From Saccoglossus kowalevskii (taxonomy: Eukaryota > Hemichordata > Enteropneusta > Harrimaniidae), in NCBI RefSeq assembly GCF_000003605.2, contig NW_003149767.1, positions 513,155-557,185 on the forward strand: 44,031 nt of DNA, written 5' to 3'. The translations under genes were made by a program, and so were the position numbers. Shown here one piece after another: positions 26,376-38,179 of this stretch; the first letter of the stretch is position 1; each line of letters starts with the position of its first letter. The notes under the pieces were generated by a model that had not been told where the DNA came from, ran no database searches, and saw only the letters and a list, made by a program, of their open reading frames with translations.

Positions 26376-29100
26376 CACTGCTCTACAGATGTAACATGAT
26401 TATGGGCAATACCAGGTCACGTAATTTTAAAATTTCACGAATAAAACTCATTTCGATATTACTCCAGGTAAAATCATGCAATCAAGAATTCATATACACA
26501 TTCTATTCTCGTTAACACGTCACGATTCAATAAATAAATATGCTCATATTATTTAATGACATAATATTGGATGCTAATGAATGTTTAAATAATATATGGG
26601 TCACACTGTGCTACTGCACTATATAATGTATTGTATGTAGCCTAGGGCGATATTGGAGTCGATATTAGGCCCATAATTTGCTTCATGGCGTTTTATTTTC
26701 CTTATAGGACTTTCGTTAAATGTACCACGGTTGGGTATGTTATTTCCATTATGCCTTACTAATGTTCTACTCCTAAATCAACCTTTTTATATGTGATTAG
26801 GCACTTTACGTGTACTTACCTTCAGTTTGCTATATGTTGGTTTATTTAGATAAGACAATTTCATTCTTATTTTATAAAACAACAAATATTCAATCCGTTA
26901 TAGAAGTCTACATTAAAATACTCTTCATTTGTAAAATTACAGTGTGATGGTTTGGAAGTAAATTTAAATAATATCAAGCGAACGTTATTTGTGCCCGAAT
27001 AAGTATGGCAATTATGACCTTTCCAATTTTACAATGTTTCTGTTTTCATCAGAATGCACCCCTAAATGACCTATAACTTCAAATGTTGTTGGGAATTGGG
27101 ATAGAACGCAAAGAACTCCATGGTAACTATATGTAGCCAATTGTCTGTATCACTCCAATGCTGCTGGTTGTTATTAGTTGGTTATTTCTCATCTCACCAA
27201 AACTGTAGCATTTCACAAAGTATGCGTGATATTCATATAACATGTAATTCGTAACGTGGAAAACAATTAGTTCTTAGGTTGTGTCTGAATAACAATGTCG
27301 TACATCAACATCGTCGTACTTTTACTCACACTGCAAATTTGTTGTCGAATGCCATAATGGTGAATATTCTGCGTTCCATGATACATTATCCTCAATATGA
27401 TGTATAGACTGCCAAATCAACTTAAAACCACTATCCACAAACATTTAAGTATCAGAATTTAGCAATTTAAAGGACCAAATTGCCCGCCATTCAGTCATGG
27501 TAATGGAAATCGATATGCATATGTAAGTCACCATAGATGTATGCATGTGTGTTTACCTTGAATGTGATACGTGAAAGCTAGTCTGACAAATGAATGGGTC
27601 AGACAGGCGGAGACCAAATTAATAGTCCACGATTTTGACATCATGACTGACTATGGTATAATTAATACGTTATTTTTGAGTTATTAGTGGTTATCCAGAA
27701 TATGGTTGTTTCAGATATCGAAGTGTGATATAAAATCACAATTATTCTCAAATTCTCTCAACTTCCCGCACTTAAATTGCTTCTTCTCATGTATAGTAAT
27801 GATTCGTCACATATTGTTAAACTAGCACGATTTGAATAAACTGCAAAATCAATATTTATATTCCCGGTGCATTCAAAAGCGTAAATATAGTGTTGACTTC
27901 AAAAGAAACTTTATTTTCCTAATCTCAGTAGGATAAAATACCGGTAATCTGCGTTCCTGAAAAATGAGAAAATTATGCAATTAAGCAAGAACGATTTACG
28001 ATCTTTAACACTCACTCACAAACCACGATCCTTATGTTAATTTTCAGCTTTCGAAGCAGCGAAATGGATACATGGAATAAACAGGATATTAAATCGGTGA
28101 CCCTACAATACCAGGTTTATACAATGTGTGTAGTTTTGCAGTAATTTTCACAGATACAATAAATCTGATACTGTAGGGTTCCTCATGAGATATCCTCTCT
28201 ATATATACTTTCCCTATTAGTGTTCACATCCACAACATATTACTATCAATTGCCATTCATATGCAGTTTGTACATATACATATGTCTATACAAACTCGTA
28301 GATATATTCAGATCAATTAATAAACCAATTTTGCATTTCTAGACTTTGTTACATAACATATCGGGTACGTTTATAAAAAATATTTATTAGATTAAGTTCG
28401 TTGATAAACATTATTAAATGTTTAAATAAGTACAAAAATTATGCAATGAAAACATTTGATTGTCTCAAGTATTTCATAATTTCAGCACGTGTTCGACTAT
28501 GATTTATTTATTTAATTCAATACAGTGTTGGATGTTACTGTTATATATTTTATTCTATTGGGTTGATATATAAATTTACGTTTACATGTCTCTAATATAG
28601 TTGAGGGTGTCAAGAAATAAACAGCGCTATTATTCAGTTTGATTTAAATCATTGTGAATGTCAATGTATATAAAATATTGCATAGCATGTAACTTGTCAA
28701 TTTTACCAGGTTTGTGTTACGGAAAGCTACTAACTAAACATTAAATATTGACAAGTATTAAAATATAACACTGTTAGATTTATTTTGTACAAATGTGACT
28801 ACGTTATAATGCGAGATATTTACTTAGATAACATAATGCAGTAATGTAATACATTATTCAACAGACTCTAAACTATTTTTCATCACACTTTTTTGAATTA
28901 CAGGACTGAGTTGATGCGTGGAAATCATTACAGGCAATCAAACACTGTTTGTCGGACATAAAATAACATCTAAGGCTGCAAAACGATTGAATGCACAGAC
29001 ATCGCGATTGGCAGACGTATTGCAAATATCTAAATTTGACATTTTGCATCAGATTTTAGAGCGCGGTCATTGTATTTTCAAAGTAAAATAACCTTACGTT
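26376..29100. other. Gene-free AT-rich stretch with one repeat remnant
   Basis: No gene recognised. The only feature I can support is the GGAC-tail repeat remnant at 27596-27640. Confidence 0.4.
27596..27640 (+). repeat. Diverged copy of the GGAC-tail repeat end
   Basis: GGTCAGACAGGCGGAGACC followed by AAATTAATAGTCCACGATTTTGAC aligns with 15262-15302. It lacks the pure tetranucleotide tract and the hairpin is degraded. Confidence 0.5.
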
Positions 29101-29284
29101 TCAAACTGCAAGATTTGAGTTTGGAGTCTGGGTTTGCGTGTTCACTACAATGCATTGATTTTATTTAATTTGATAGAGCAGGCAATATCGATTTAAAATG
29201 TGATTTTGCCAAATAAGTTCCAAACATTGCAGCTTGAATGATTCATTCATTTTGAACTAATGGAATGTACAAGGACAATACCTC

Positions 29285-29478
29285 GAGGGTGCATGTTAAT
29301 TGCATACAGGCAAATGTCAATATTTAAGATGTGACGAATGTTATATTCGAATTGGTTTTGTATAGTAAAAAATGTGGTTTAAACTCCACTAATGGGACAA
29401 TTTTGGGCAAAGCATGCGTCTTATCTGCATACAGCAAATTGCATTTATAGATTTAATTTTACTTATAACGCGATTATG
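29285..29478 (+). repeat. Diverged interspersed repeat, copy A
   Basis: Aligns with 29990-30185: shared order of a GGCAAATGTCAA-like word, ATGTGACGAATGTTATATT, then CTCCACTAATGGGACAATTTTGGG and a lipid-like T-rich end ATTTAATTTTACTT. Identity is modest, so this is an old family. Confidence 0.4.
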
Positions 29479-29786
29479 TAAATAAGGCATTGTGGTTTCC
29501 AAAATGTCTGATGTTCAAAAGTCTGATCTCGGGCTGTGTTTAATTTCATTCAAACTGGCCGTTTTGTTTATAGTCAAATGCAAGATCGTCTATTGACATG
29601 TCTCTTCCCATCATGTTCATCTAGTATATTGTACATCTTGTCATATATAGGCATATGCATTTTTCCACGGTCTGGTTTAAGATCACTGAATTGCGGCCAA
29701 GTCATTTCAACCACATTAGTACTGGACTAAATGTTATGCACACATGGTTTTCATTGAAACTCAGCACTAGTATAACTAAGTATTAT

Positions 29787-29956
29787 GGTATTATATTTAT
29801 GTCAGGGTCGAGTCAATTCAAAATTCACCCATACAAACTACATATTTGATTTAAAATGGCTGACTGCTGGCCATTTTGTTGCACAAATGCTATTCTGGTA
29901 TTATATCTCTGACATATCAGGGTCGAGTCAATTCAAAATTTACACACACAAACTAC
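29787..29956 (+). repeat. Two ~110-bp units of an interspersed repeat with palindromic core
   Basis: GGTATTATAT...CAGGGTCGAGTCAATTCAAAATT occurs at 29787 and again at 29897. Between them lies the hairpin AAAATGGC (29853-29860) / GCCATTTT (29870-29877). A related copy lies at 31313-31425. Confidence 0.65.
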
Positions 29957-29989
29957 AACGTAAGATTAAAGGTAGTTGAATGAAACCAA

Positions 29990-30185
29990 TAAGACAAACG
30001 TCAACATTGCAAATGTGACGAGTGTATATTTTAACTGAGTGTGAATTTACACAAATGCGCTGTTAAAATGTAGGGACAACTCGGGAGGTCAATAGCAATG
30101 ACCTCATAATTGGACAATATTGGGAAAAACGTGCATCGTATATATTACAGTACATTGACAAATCTAATTTCACTTGATGTAAGAT
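29990..30185 (+). repeat. Diverged interspersed repeat, copy B
   Basis: Partner of 29285-29478, about 0.7 kb downstream, with words CAAACGTCAACATTG, AAATGTGACGAGTG and TTGGACAATATTGGG in the same order. The copies flank the palindromic-core units. Confidence 0.4.
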
Positions 30186-30771
30186 AATCACTATTCATTA
30201 TATTCAGTAATTCATTGTATTTTAATAGAGAGCCGTTAAATTGTTTTCACCAATTCATATGCTGCTGACACGAAGTAATTATCATTCATTCATCGACTCC
30301 CTCTTTATTGGTTTTTCATAAAACCGTGGACGAATGAACCTGATGCATGTTGACTTTACTGTTAGTCAGATGTAGATTTCGTAAGTCATTTTAATGCTAA
30401 TGGACGTTGAATTATTGTATCTATTTCAACTTTATTATAGATAGATAACTGTTCATATTTACAGTCGGCATTAATGGTAATGACTGCTGTACGGAACTTA
30501 GATTAGAGGTTTTGAATCAAATTGTCACATTGCATTATCATTTCAAAATGCGACATTGTCAGATGACATTAAATCAGCCGCTTTAGGGACACATGCAACA
30601 AGAAAGGTCGACATTTTACATAACTACAACTACCTAAATAAGACTAGGAGTATGTTTTAAGAGTTGTGAGCTGAACAAATACGATGTATTACCCCTGAGT
30701 ATTCGGCTGTTCAAATTGCAATTTTTTCTACAACTATCTAACGACTCTCTATTAATAACTAGCCATTCGAC
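30186..30771. other. Gene-free AT-rich stretch
   Basis: Nothing recognised between the repeat cluster and the (TTTA)n array. Confidence 0.4.
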
Positions 30772-30958
<187 letters not shown>

Positions 30959-31035
30959 CATGAGCAGTTTATGTTTGCGTCACATTGAATGTTAGGCACC
31001 GTTTGTCAAGTTTGTATTTACTTGTCCGCAGTGTA

Positions 31036-31101
31036 CGCACACCACACGCCCGAACGACTGACAGACGATCCGACGGGCGAACCGACGAACCGACTGACTA
31101 A
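31036..31101. repeat. Degenerate CGAC/CGAA tetranucleotide tract
   Basis: GACTGACAGACGATCCGACG and following CGAA/CGAC words form an imperfect tetranucleotide tract, GC-rich against the flanks and probably a decayed relative of the GGAC tracts. Confidence 0.4.
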
Positions 31102-31312
31102 ATTCAATTGGTACATACACTTAACATTATCGATCATGTTCAAACTTCATGCATACATCATACATCATTTGACTACGTACTTTTTGGGGATCATAGATAG
31201 GCGGATATTTTAGTGATAACAAAACCTGATCATTCTAGTATATGGTATCTGCTTAGTTATGCGTGGTTGGATCGGTTTCATTCAAATGTGTCCCATGCGC
31301 ATAACAAGGGAC

Positions 31313-31425
31313 AAATGACTGACTGGCAGCCATTTTGGTTTAAAAAAAATGTATTTTGACATCACATCTCTGACATGCCTATGCAGAATTCATTCAAACC
31401 TTCCCATACAAACCACAGAAGGGGG
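31313..31425 (+). repeat. Palindromic-core interspersed repeat, third copy
   Basis: GACTGGCAGCCATTTTGG followed by ATCTCTGACAT and TTCATTCAAACCTTCCCATACAAAC matches the order of 29853-29956 and the core of the 124-bp array at 14.9 kb. Confidence 0.55.
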
Positions 31426-32671
31426 ATTCGAGATCACTGCCTCATTGTTTTTATCATCATTGTTATTTTCACTGGTAAAATGGATGTCATATGTAAATTG
31501 ACAGAATTGTATGACTGTAACGTTGTCCTGACAATGAATTATTAATAAATGACTTCAACATACTACACCAATACAGCAGAAATCCTACCAAATAACACAT
31601 AATAAAAAGATTTGATTTCAAAAAATCGATTCTGTTAACTTTTGAAGAGAATATACTGAATTTAATGTTAATCGATATACGGCACAACGCTATTTAATGC
31701 GATGGCCGTAGGTACAGTGTCACGAATCGCCGTAAGTAAATCAAACACCATTGCGGGACAAATATATCTTGCAGTAGATTACAAGGTTTATTAGGTCTAG
31801 ACGTAGCAATAAATAACCCTCGGTTTCTGTGTCTCGGGATAGACACACATGAATGATCATAACATACTCTTACACACACATATATTTTTATATCCCCAGT
31901 GGACATTCTTGCATGTTGGTTTAACTGTTTTCATTAATCTTCTTTTTTGTTTGAATATTAGGTATACTTTATAGCCATATCAAAGAAGCATTTTTGGGTA
32001 TTACACTGCAAGCACGATATGTATGCATTTTCTCTCAATGCATATTAGTATCGCTAGATGAACATGTAAGTAAAGGGGTCACACATACTGAGTATAACCA
32101 GACACTCTTCATTTATATATGTCAAATATATCTGTTATTATTTTCCCGACACTGTTACATCGTTGATGTAATTTTAAATTAAATAACGAAATGTAAAACA
32201 TTATTACAATCGTCATTCGCGTTAATTTATGCCGCTTACGGACTATGTACGTTGTGCAATATGGTTGTCACGTTATACTATTCATCCCCAATGAATAGTG
32301 TTTGTGATCTGATAGCAAAACGTAGTCTCTTACTTGCTATTGGCAACACTTTTATAAGGGTAGTCAATAAATTGCACAAGACGTACAATCTCACCACTGC
32401 AGGCGAACGCGCAATTTATTGAAATGTACTCATTGACCAACACAAATGCGAAATGGCTTGTAGTAAACACGCCTCCACAGCGAAATGATTATTTCCCCCA
32501 TGTATATTTGTGAAGGTGTTCATATAAGGCACAGTCAAAATTAGAATTTGGTGGCCAAATTTATTATTATGTGTTCGATAAAAAAAACTCCGCCAAATGA
32601 TAGTCCCGCGATTTTTTGGAAGTTGCAACTTACGAGCATGAATGAGGAATATAATAAGGGTATCTTAATAG
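31426..32671. other. Gene-free AT-rich stretch
   Basis: No gene recognised; open frames are 60-70 codons and domain-free. Confidence 0.4.
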
Positions 32672-32974
32672 TTCAAATGTAAACAATACATTGCGTTGAA
32701 TGTACAAATGTAAACAATACATTGAGTTGAGTTTACAAATTTAAACAATACATTGAGTTGAATGTACAAATGTATACAATACATTGAATTGAATGTACAA
32801 ATGTAAACAATACATTGGGTTGAATGTACNNNNNNNNNNNNNNNNNNNNNNNNNNNNNNNNNNNNNNNNNNNNNNNNNNTATACAAATGTAAACAATACA
32901 TTGAGTTGAATATACAAATGTAAACAATACATTGAGTTGAATATACAAATGTAAACAATACATTGAGTTGAATG
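32672..32974. repeat. 31-bp minisatellite interrupted by an assembly gap
   Basis: Units start at 32672, 32703, 32734, 32765 and 32796, then after the gap at 32882, 32913 and 32944. The consensus is TACAAATGTAAACAATACAT plus TGAGTTGAATG. Units on both sides are highly similar. Because 31 is not a multiple of 3, all three minus-strand frames stay open and give the same repetitive Cys/Tyr/Leu-rich peptide; these are not genes. Confidence 0.95.
32830..32879. other. Assembly gap (50 N) inside the minisatellite
   Basis: The distance between unit starts across the gap (32827 to 32882, 55 bp) is not a multiple of 31, showing that the 50 N are a placeholder and the array length is unknown. Confidence 0.95.
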
Positions 32975-33974
32975 TATAGGCATAGTATATTCCAAGCTGT
33001 AGTTTTCACCTGTCCTGTCATCAGATTCAACGTGTGATCAAATCAGTTGAAATCGTCATTTAATGATGTGGCATGCATCAGCTGTCAACGCATCTGTGTA
33101 ACAACTTTTGTGTGCAGGCCGATAACAAATTGGAGATTATAGTTGTATATACCCTCTGTGACAAGTAAGCCAAGATTTAACAGTCGTACTGACATCCTAA
33201 TCGCATTCCAATATCAGTAATGATGGAATGTTTCCGTGGCGCATAGTCTAGTTGTTGAGCCGGATATAACGATATAACAGTAAGATGCTCAAATATTTTT
33301 TTTTGTGTTGACGAAAACTGAACGTTGTCACATCGCTGCTGAATATAAAGCCGACATGACAATATAAGATTTTAAAAATTATAAATCCGAAATGTATACC
33401 TTGAAGGCCTCAAGTACGAATAGATCTTAAAGAAAAACAACATAATTACCGCTTATTTGTAGTGTATATTGCAAATTTGTATAATTTGACATATATGACT
33501 AACTACAGAAACGAGTACCGTTAGAACTTGTTGGGTATACAGATTTGCTCCTAATTAGGTTTTTACGACGCTTTTGTATACGAAAAATGGTAAATATGGC
33601 GGTACATGATAAATCACCAGCTGCCTTGGACTACAGATATAATGACTATTACCATGAAGGGTAATTGCACGAGTCTTAAATAAGTTCCTTACGGGTCATG
33701 TTTGTTACACATGGGGAAATGTTCACATACATGATTAATGTATACGGTTTACCGAAGTTAATTGAAAAATCAAGGTCAGTATCTTCACTGCATTCAATGA
33801 TAATGTCGCGTTAAATTGTTTAGTATGCAGAAAACAGTGTGTGTTGTTGTTAAACGTCTACTAATAAAGATGTTTGTGAATTTGTTTGTTTTGCGGGGTG
33901 AAGGTATCATACATAATGTATGTAATGTTAATAAACTTTATTTTGACGTATCGCAATCTCTCAACAGTTAGTAT
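32975..33974. other. Gene-free stretch
   Basis: Nothing recognised between the minisatellite and LTR copy 2. Confidence 0.4.
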
Positions 33975-34025
33975 TGTGGGGATCGCCTTGTCGCATACGA
34001 CTTATTTACCACTTCCGTGTCACTG

Positions 34026-34147
34026 AGAATGTTCTAGAGCCGTACTGTGTCTGGGTGGAATATTCTAGATTTTTTTTTTAAGAAACTGGTTGAATAGGTA
34101 ATAGAACACTGTAGGAGGCAATATAAGGTAATGGAACATTCTAGAAA
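34026..34147 (+). promoter_or_regulatory. Three heat-shock-element-like arrays in LTR copy 2
   Basis: Arrays of alternating nGAAn/nTTCn pentamers, the binding consensus of heat-shock factor: 34026-34040 (agaat gttct agagc; two perfect units plus a partial), 34057-34071 (ggaat attct agatt; two perfect plus a partial) and 34133-34147 (ggaac attct agaaa; three perfect contiguous units). They lie about 60-180 bp upstream of the TATA-like sequence. The motifs are seen directly; function as HSF sites is inferred. Confidence 0.55.
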
Positions 34148-34185
34148 TTTGTAGTAAGACTCATTATGTATGCTGATGTAATGGT

Positions 34186-34213
34186 CTATTTATAGACAGT
34201 GGGGGTATATATA
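34186..34213 (+). promoter_or_regulatory. TATA-like core promoter region of LTR copy 2
   Basis: Contains TATTTATA inside an interrupted palindrome (GTCTA/TAGAC) and then TATATATA at 34206-34213. A start would be expected near the TTCAGCACTGAGTTCAG stretch about 25-30 bp downstream. In copy 1 the second box is degraded to TATGTATA while the first is intact, so the first may be the functional one. Confidence 0.4.
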
Positions 34214-34481
34214 GGGGAGTTGTTCAGCACTGAGTTCAGACCGGAGATCTCGTTGAATTGTATTGGAGTTTAAGTATCCAGTATCTAGTAGTGGAGTTTT
34301 ACCGCGTTATTGTACTTGATGTTTGCCGAGTATAATAATACCAGTACCAGTTGAAACCTCATCTGTGTTCGTATGTTATCATCGCCGCCAGGGAAGTCTT
34401 TATGTTACTGTTGCCATTTTGGTATTTGAACCATCACACCTGTACTATACCAATTACGGTAATATTACGTTGCGTGTGACA

Positions 34482-37400
34482 CGCCTCTTGTCCAAACGAG
34501 TCACTTCATTTGAGCACATTTGAGACAATAAGTGCGATAATGACTGTATACCTACTGTATCTTGCCCGTAGTTCACCTTTACATAGTTGAATAGAATTTT
34601 GATTAGAAAGGCTTTCAGTAAATAAAGACCAAACATGTATAAAAAAATAAATAAATATGTGTAATCAGATTTGTTCTCCATTTTTTCACATATATGCATT
34701 TTTACATCCCCTGACTAAATGCATAGGTCGTTAGTACAGTTGTTCGGAAATTAAATGAAAAATAGTCATGCGCTATCCAAACTAACTTTCAGGCGAGCTT
34801 ATATTATTTATATCTGCGTTTTAAATTCTATTAAATCAAACAACCTTAAATTCACGTGTCCCTGAAAGAATCTTTTGAACTCTAATGTAATGGAAAAGAA
34901 TGTTATTAAACAGAATTGGCCTTGCCGTTGGCACATTTCTCGATGTTGAATATTTGGTAAATGTACAAATGTGACCATGAAAAAAGCACTGCACTGCCTT
35001 TAGTTATGGATGACAATCGTTTGTCGTAAATTGCAATCACTCAATTTGTATATATTGACAACGATTAAAAAAAATATTCGGTAAGGTCACGCATTGATTG
35101 GATAAGCTAACCCTTAATGATGCGACAATAATTCAAAGGTCATGGTGAACTCACAATCAGTAAAATGCATTAAATAGTGTTTTTGAATATAAAAAATAAA
35201 ACAGGTTTCTTTTTGAAGGCATAGTGAAATGAATGTCTATATAAGGTTATATGAATGATATTGAATAGAGGTAAGTATTGGTTGAATTTAAATTTGGGAT
35301 ATTAAAAATCAAATGTAATGCTATGATTTCTGTTTTGTTGTATATCTATGTTCGAATATGTTATTAGTAGAATAGATTACTCTGATGACACTTACAATGT
35401 AGGAATGTTATTTATAGGCACGAATATCATACGCTAGAGTCCCCCGGCTATAAATCACACACTTCGTAATGCAGTTCTTGCCATACATCAAGCCATCAGG
35501 TCAGGTCATTCCTCAGTACCGACCTTGTTTAAGTATGGTTATAATACTGACGTTGGATAGTGATATATTGTAGTTTGCTTTGGTCGGCTAAATAGATCAA
35601 AACGATCGAAGCGAGGATGAAACAAACATACCGCCTCCGTTGGCCCCTCAAGAGATGTGATGACATGTTCGAAGGAAGAAAATAACGATAATAATCTTTT
35701 TCTAAGATTATCGATTGTGCGCATCGATTGTAATAAAATGCTTCATATACTGAAACAGATTAGAAACAAGCTACCCAGAACCTTTATAGTTCATTCAAAA
35801 TATGTTTAATGTAAAAAAAAAATAACACCATGGAAAAAACATCCGTAATACTACTTGAATGTATTAAATAACGAAAAACAAATGATTATTACACGTACGT
35901 GACTCGAGAATATAATGTGACCAATTCATGTTCAGTAAAATAATTAAGCTAAAGCGTTGACTCTTTAGTTTTGTTCTTCTAGCATTTACAGGAGACGATA
36001 GTTTTAATTGCCAATTTGCACGTCAAGCTTGAAAAGAACCATTAAGTGCATATACAATGCGTACCACAGTTTGCAGATGTTTTGTGCACGCTCCTATTAG
36101 CCATGTACACACGAATCACACAAATACAATGGCATTTCCGAGCATAACATAATATGCTTTTATTACTTAATTATGTATTATACAAGTACATTGCTTGTAT
36201 TCTCAGATAAATTATGACGCAGTCACATAAATCATTTTACCCGAGAAAAGGATGTCACAATGTGCCCTGAATTGTCGTTTCACGGTTGAACTCAGTATAA
36301 CCCTTTGCCATTTCAAAGAGGTTAAAAGAATTGCATTGAAATTTCATTTTAAATGTACACATGTCTATTTCAATCAAACGAGTGATGCTGACGAATACGA
36401 CATTCTTGACTACTAAATAATAGACTACTAAAATATCAAATACAGCAAATGATCATAAAAATGCAGATTGTCGAATAGTTTCTCATAGTTAAATTCATAT
36501 TTTTGTGGTTGTGCAAGGAAAACATAAATTACGCAAACAAAATCGTGTACCAAAAACGCTTATGCAAATTTTGATATATATTACGTATCATTGCCAAGGT
36601 TAATTTAAATATGTTAGCGGGCAGCCAATGATTTCATTCAATGGTGAGATATCATCCTGATACTAGCTTTTAAGGTTTAAGACGCATGAACAGCGCTTTC
36701 AGTACACATTGCTGTGAACACAAAAAATAATCGCGCTGCCTAACGCTGAACATTGTATTGAACAGGTGTCGTCCGTACTAATTTCTCATACAACTTTGAA
36801 TCTGTCATGACACAACTAATAATATGTTGTTTTCAAAACAATGACAAAATACGACTAGATAAAATAGTTTTTAATTAGTTTAATTAGACTAATTGTTATA
36901 TTTGTCACTTATTGAGCGTACTAATTTAAAATAGACTCGGTATTGATAAGCATTGCATTTCTCGCTCGTTTAATAATCGAAAGTATGGACGTATTACAGT
37001 CTCTCTATATAACCGTATACGGATGCATGAACTTGTGATCAAGGTCGTGCCGTGTCCTGTCTTTAGTCCGTACTTTATGGCACTCACTCAATGCAAACCA
37101 ATGATAACATAATGTGTTGCAAGCAGGTTACTACAGGACAACTCTTTAATATTACATTACAAGCAGCCACTTGCATGTATCGTGACGTCATCAGAGCATG
37201 TTATAGGGCGAATATAGCACACGACTAAGCACATAAATAGATATTAGTCGCGGCAAGCTGATCTTGACATTAGCGTACAGGCGAAGATCACCGACACGCC
37301 GCATCGCGCTACATATTTGAGTCACTCGAGTTTGGCAGCAGCAACTACAGTCAAGTGATTAAATGTACTACCCAATGTTATATTTGTGATTAGAATGTTT

Positions 37401-37921
37401 GAAAATGTAATCAAAGAAGAAATAAAACACCTTTCAGGCATCTTGACTTATACGTGGATAGTTTAAGAGCAGCATGAATTACTGTGCGGGTGATCAGACA
37501 TTTAAAAGGGGATAAACACTGATTCAAGAGATGAACTGATACATTGCAAGGAAAAAAAAACTCCTATAAATGTCCAATACGGATAATACAAATAATATTA
37601 TGCGATATTGATAATAAAAAGTAATAACTTCATTTTGCTGAAGAACACGTTATTTTGCTGTCGTAGCTTCACATCCACTATAAGCGCCCTCAATAGTTTA
37701 CCTTGACAGTTTGTCGTAGTAGTAAAGGACATTCACCATTTGAAAACCATCACGCATGTTATCGCTTTTTCCAAATGGCAATTTGATATATTTGGCTAAT
37801 TTTGTAACTAGGGACGCCATATCCTGACGACGTTACATTGGAAACTCATTACCGACACTCCGCTGGGGGTAATGGGCACGTGATCAAATTACATATAACA
37901 GTTCCGTCTTTGTTATCACGC
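34482..37921. other. Gene-free AT-rich stretch upstream of the receptor
   Basis: No gene identified. A CTATAAAT near 35449 is followed by a 34-codon frame starting at about 35471; too short to call. TATATAA at 37006-37012 and the CpG-richer 37240-37340 may belong to the receptor's promoter or leader. Confidence 0.35.
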
Positions 37922-38106
37922 TCAGAGTGCAGCTACAACTGCGCACAGTGGGTATCGTGCTGACTTATATGAGTATGCGTTTTCTGTAACTATTGCTGCC
38001 TGGAACCAAACAGTTTGCATTAAGCCATCGACTAATACACAACGATATGATATACATAGTTCAACAGATGTGCAGACTTTCGTTTCGTTTTGCAACGACC
38101 ATCTAG

Positions 38107-38122
38107 TTTCAATTTGCAGTAA
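38107..38122 (+). promoter_or_regulatory. Possible splice acceptor in the receptor 5' leader
   Basis: A pyrimidine-rich stretch ending TTTGCAG lies just before the in-frame stop that precedes the receptor start. It matches a 3' splice-site consensus, so the coding exon may begin near 38120 with a 5'-UTR exon further upstream. This is inference from the motif only; no donor was identified. A TATATAA at 37006-37012 and a CpG-richer patch around 37240-37340 are possible upstream promoter or leader material, equally unproven. Confidence 0.2.
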
Positions 38123-38179
38123 AGTAGTGAGTATTTTCACACATCAACCTCGTTTGTATTGGCAACGTCGCTTAAAATA

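Larger units (their letters stand above)
33975..34481 (+). mobile_element. LTR-like repeat copy 2 (probable solo LTR)
   Basis: Second copy of the element at 697-1219, in opposite orientation. It begins TGTGGGGATC and ends GTGTGACA (TG...CA). Order within it: three heat-shock-element-like arrays (34026-34147), a TATTTATA/TATATATA region (34187-34213), then a presumed transcribed part with an ATTGTATTGGAG stretch. No primer-binding site starting with TGG follows the end, no gag-pol frames adjoin it and no target duplication is seen. The alternative, that the two copies are the terminal inverted repeats of one ~33.8-kb element, is less likely because the interior lacks transposon genes. Confidence 0.6.

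Noticed and set aside
32665-33030. Three overlapping minus-strand open frames of 76-121 codons
   Set aside because: Frame-neutral consequence of the 31-bp minisatellite and N placeholders.
35448-35575. TATA-like box followed by a 34-codon frame
   Set aside because: Too short, no homologue recognised, and TATA-like words are common in this AT-rich DNA.
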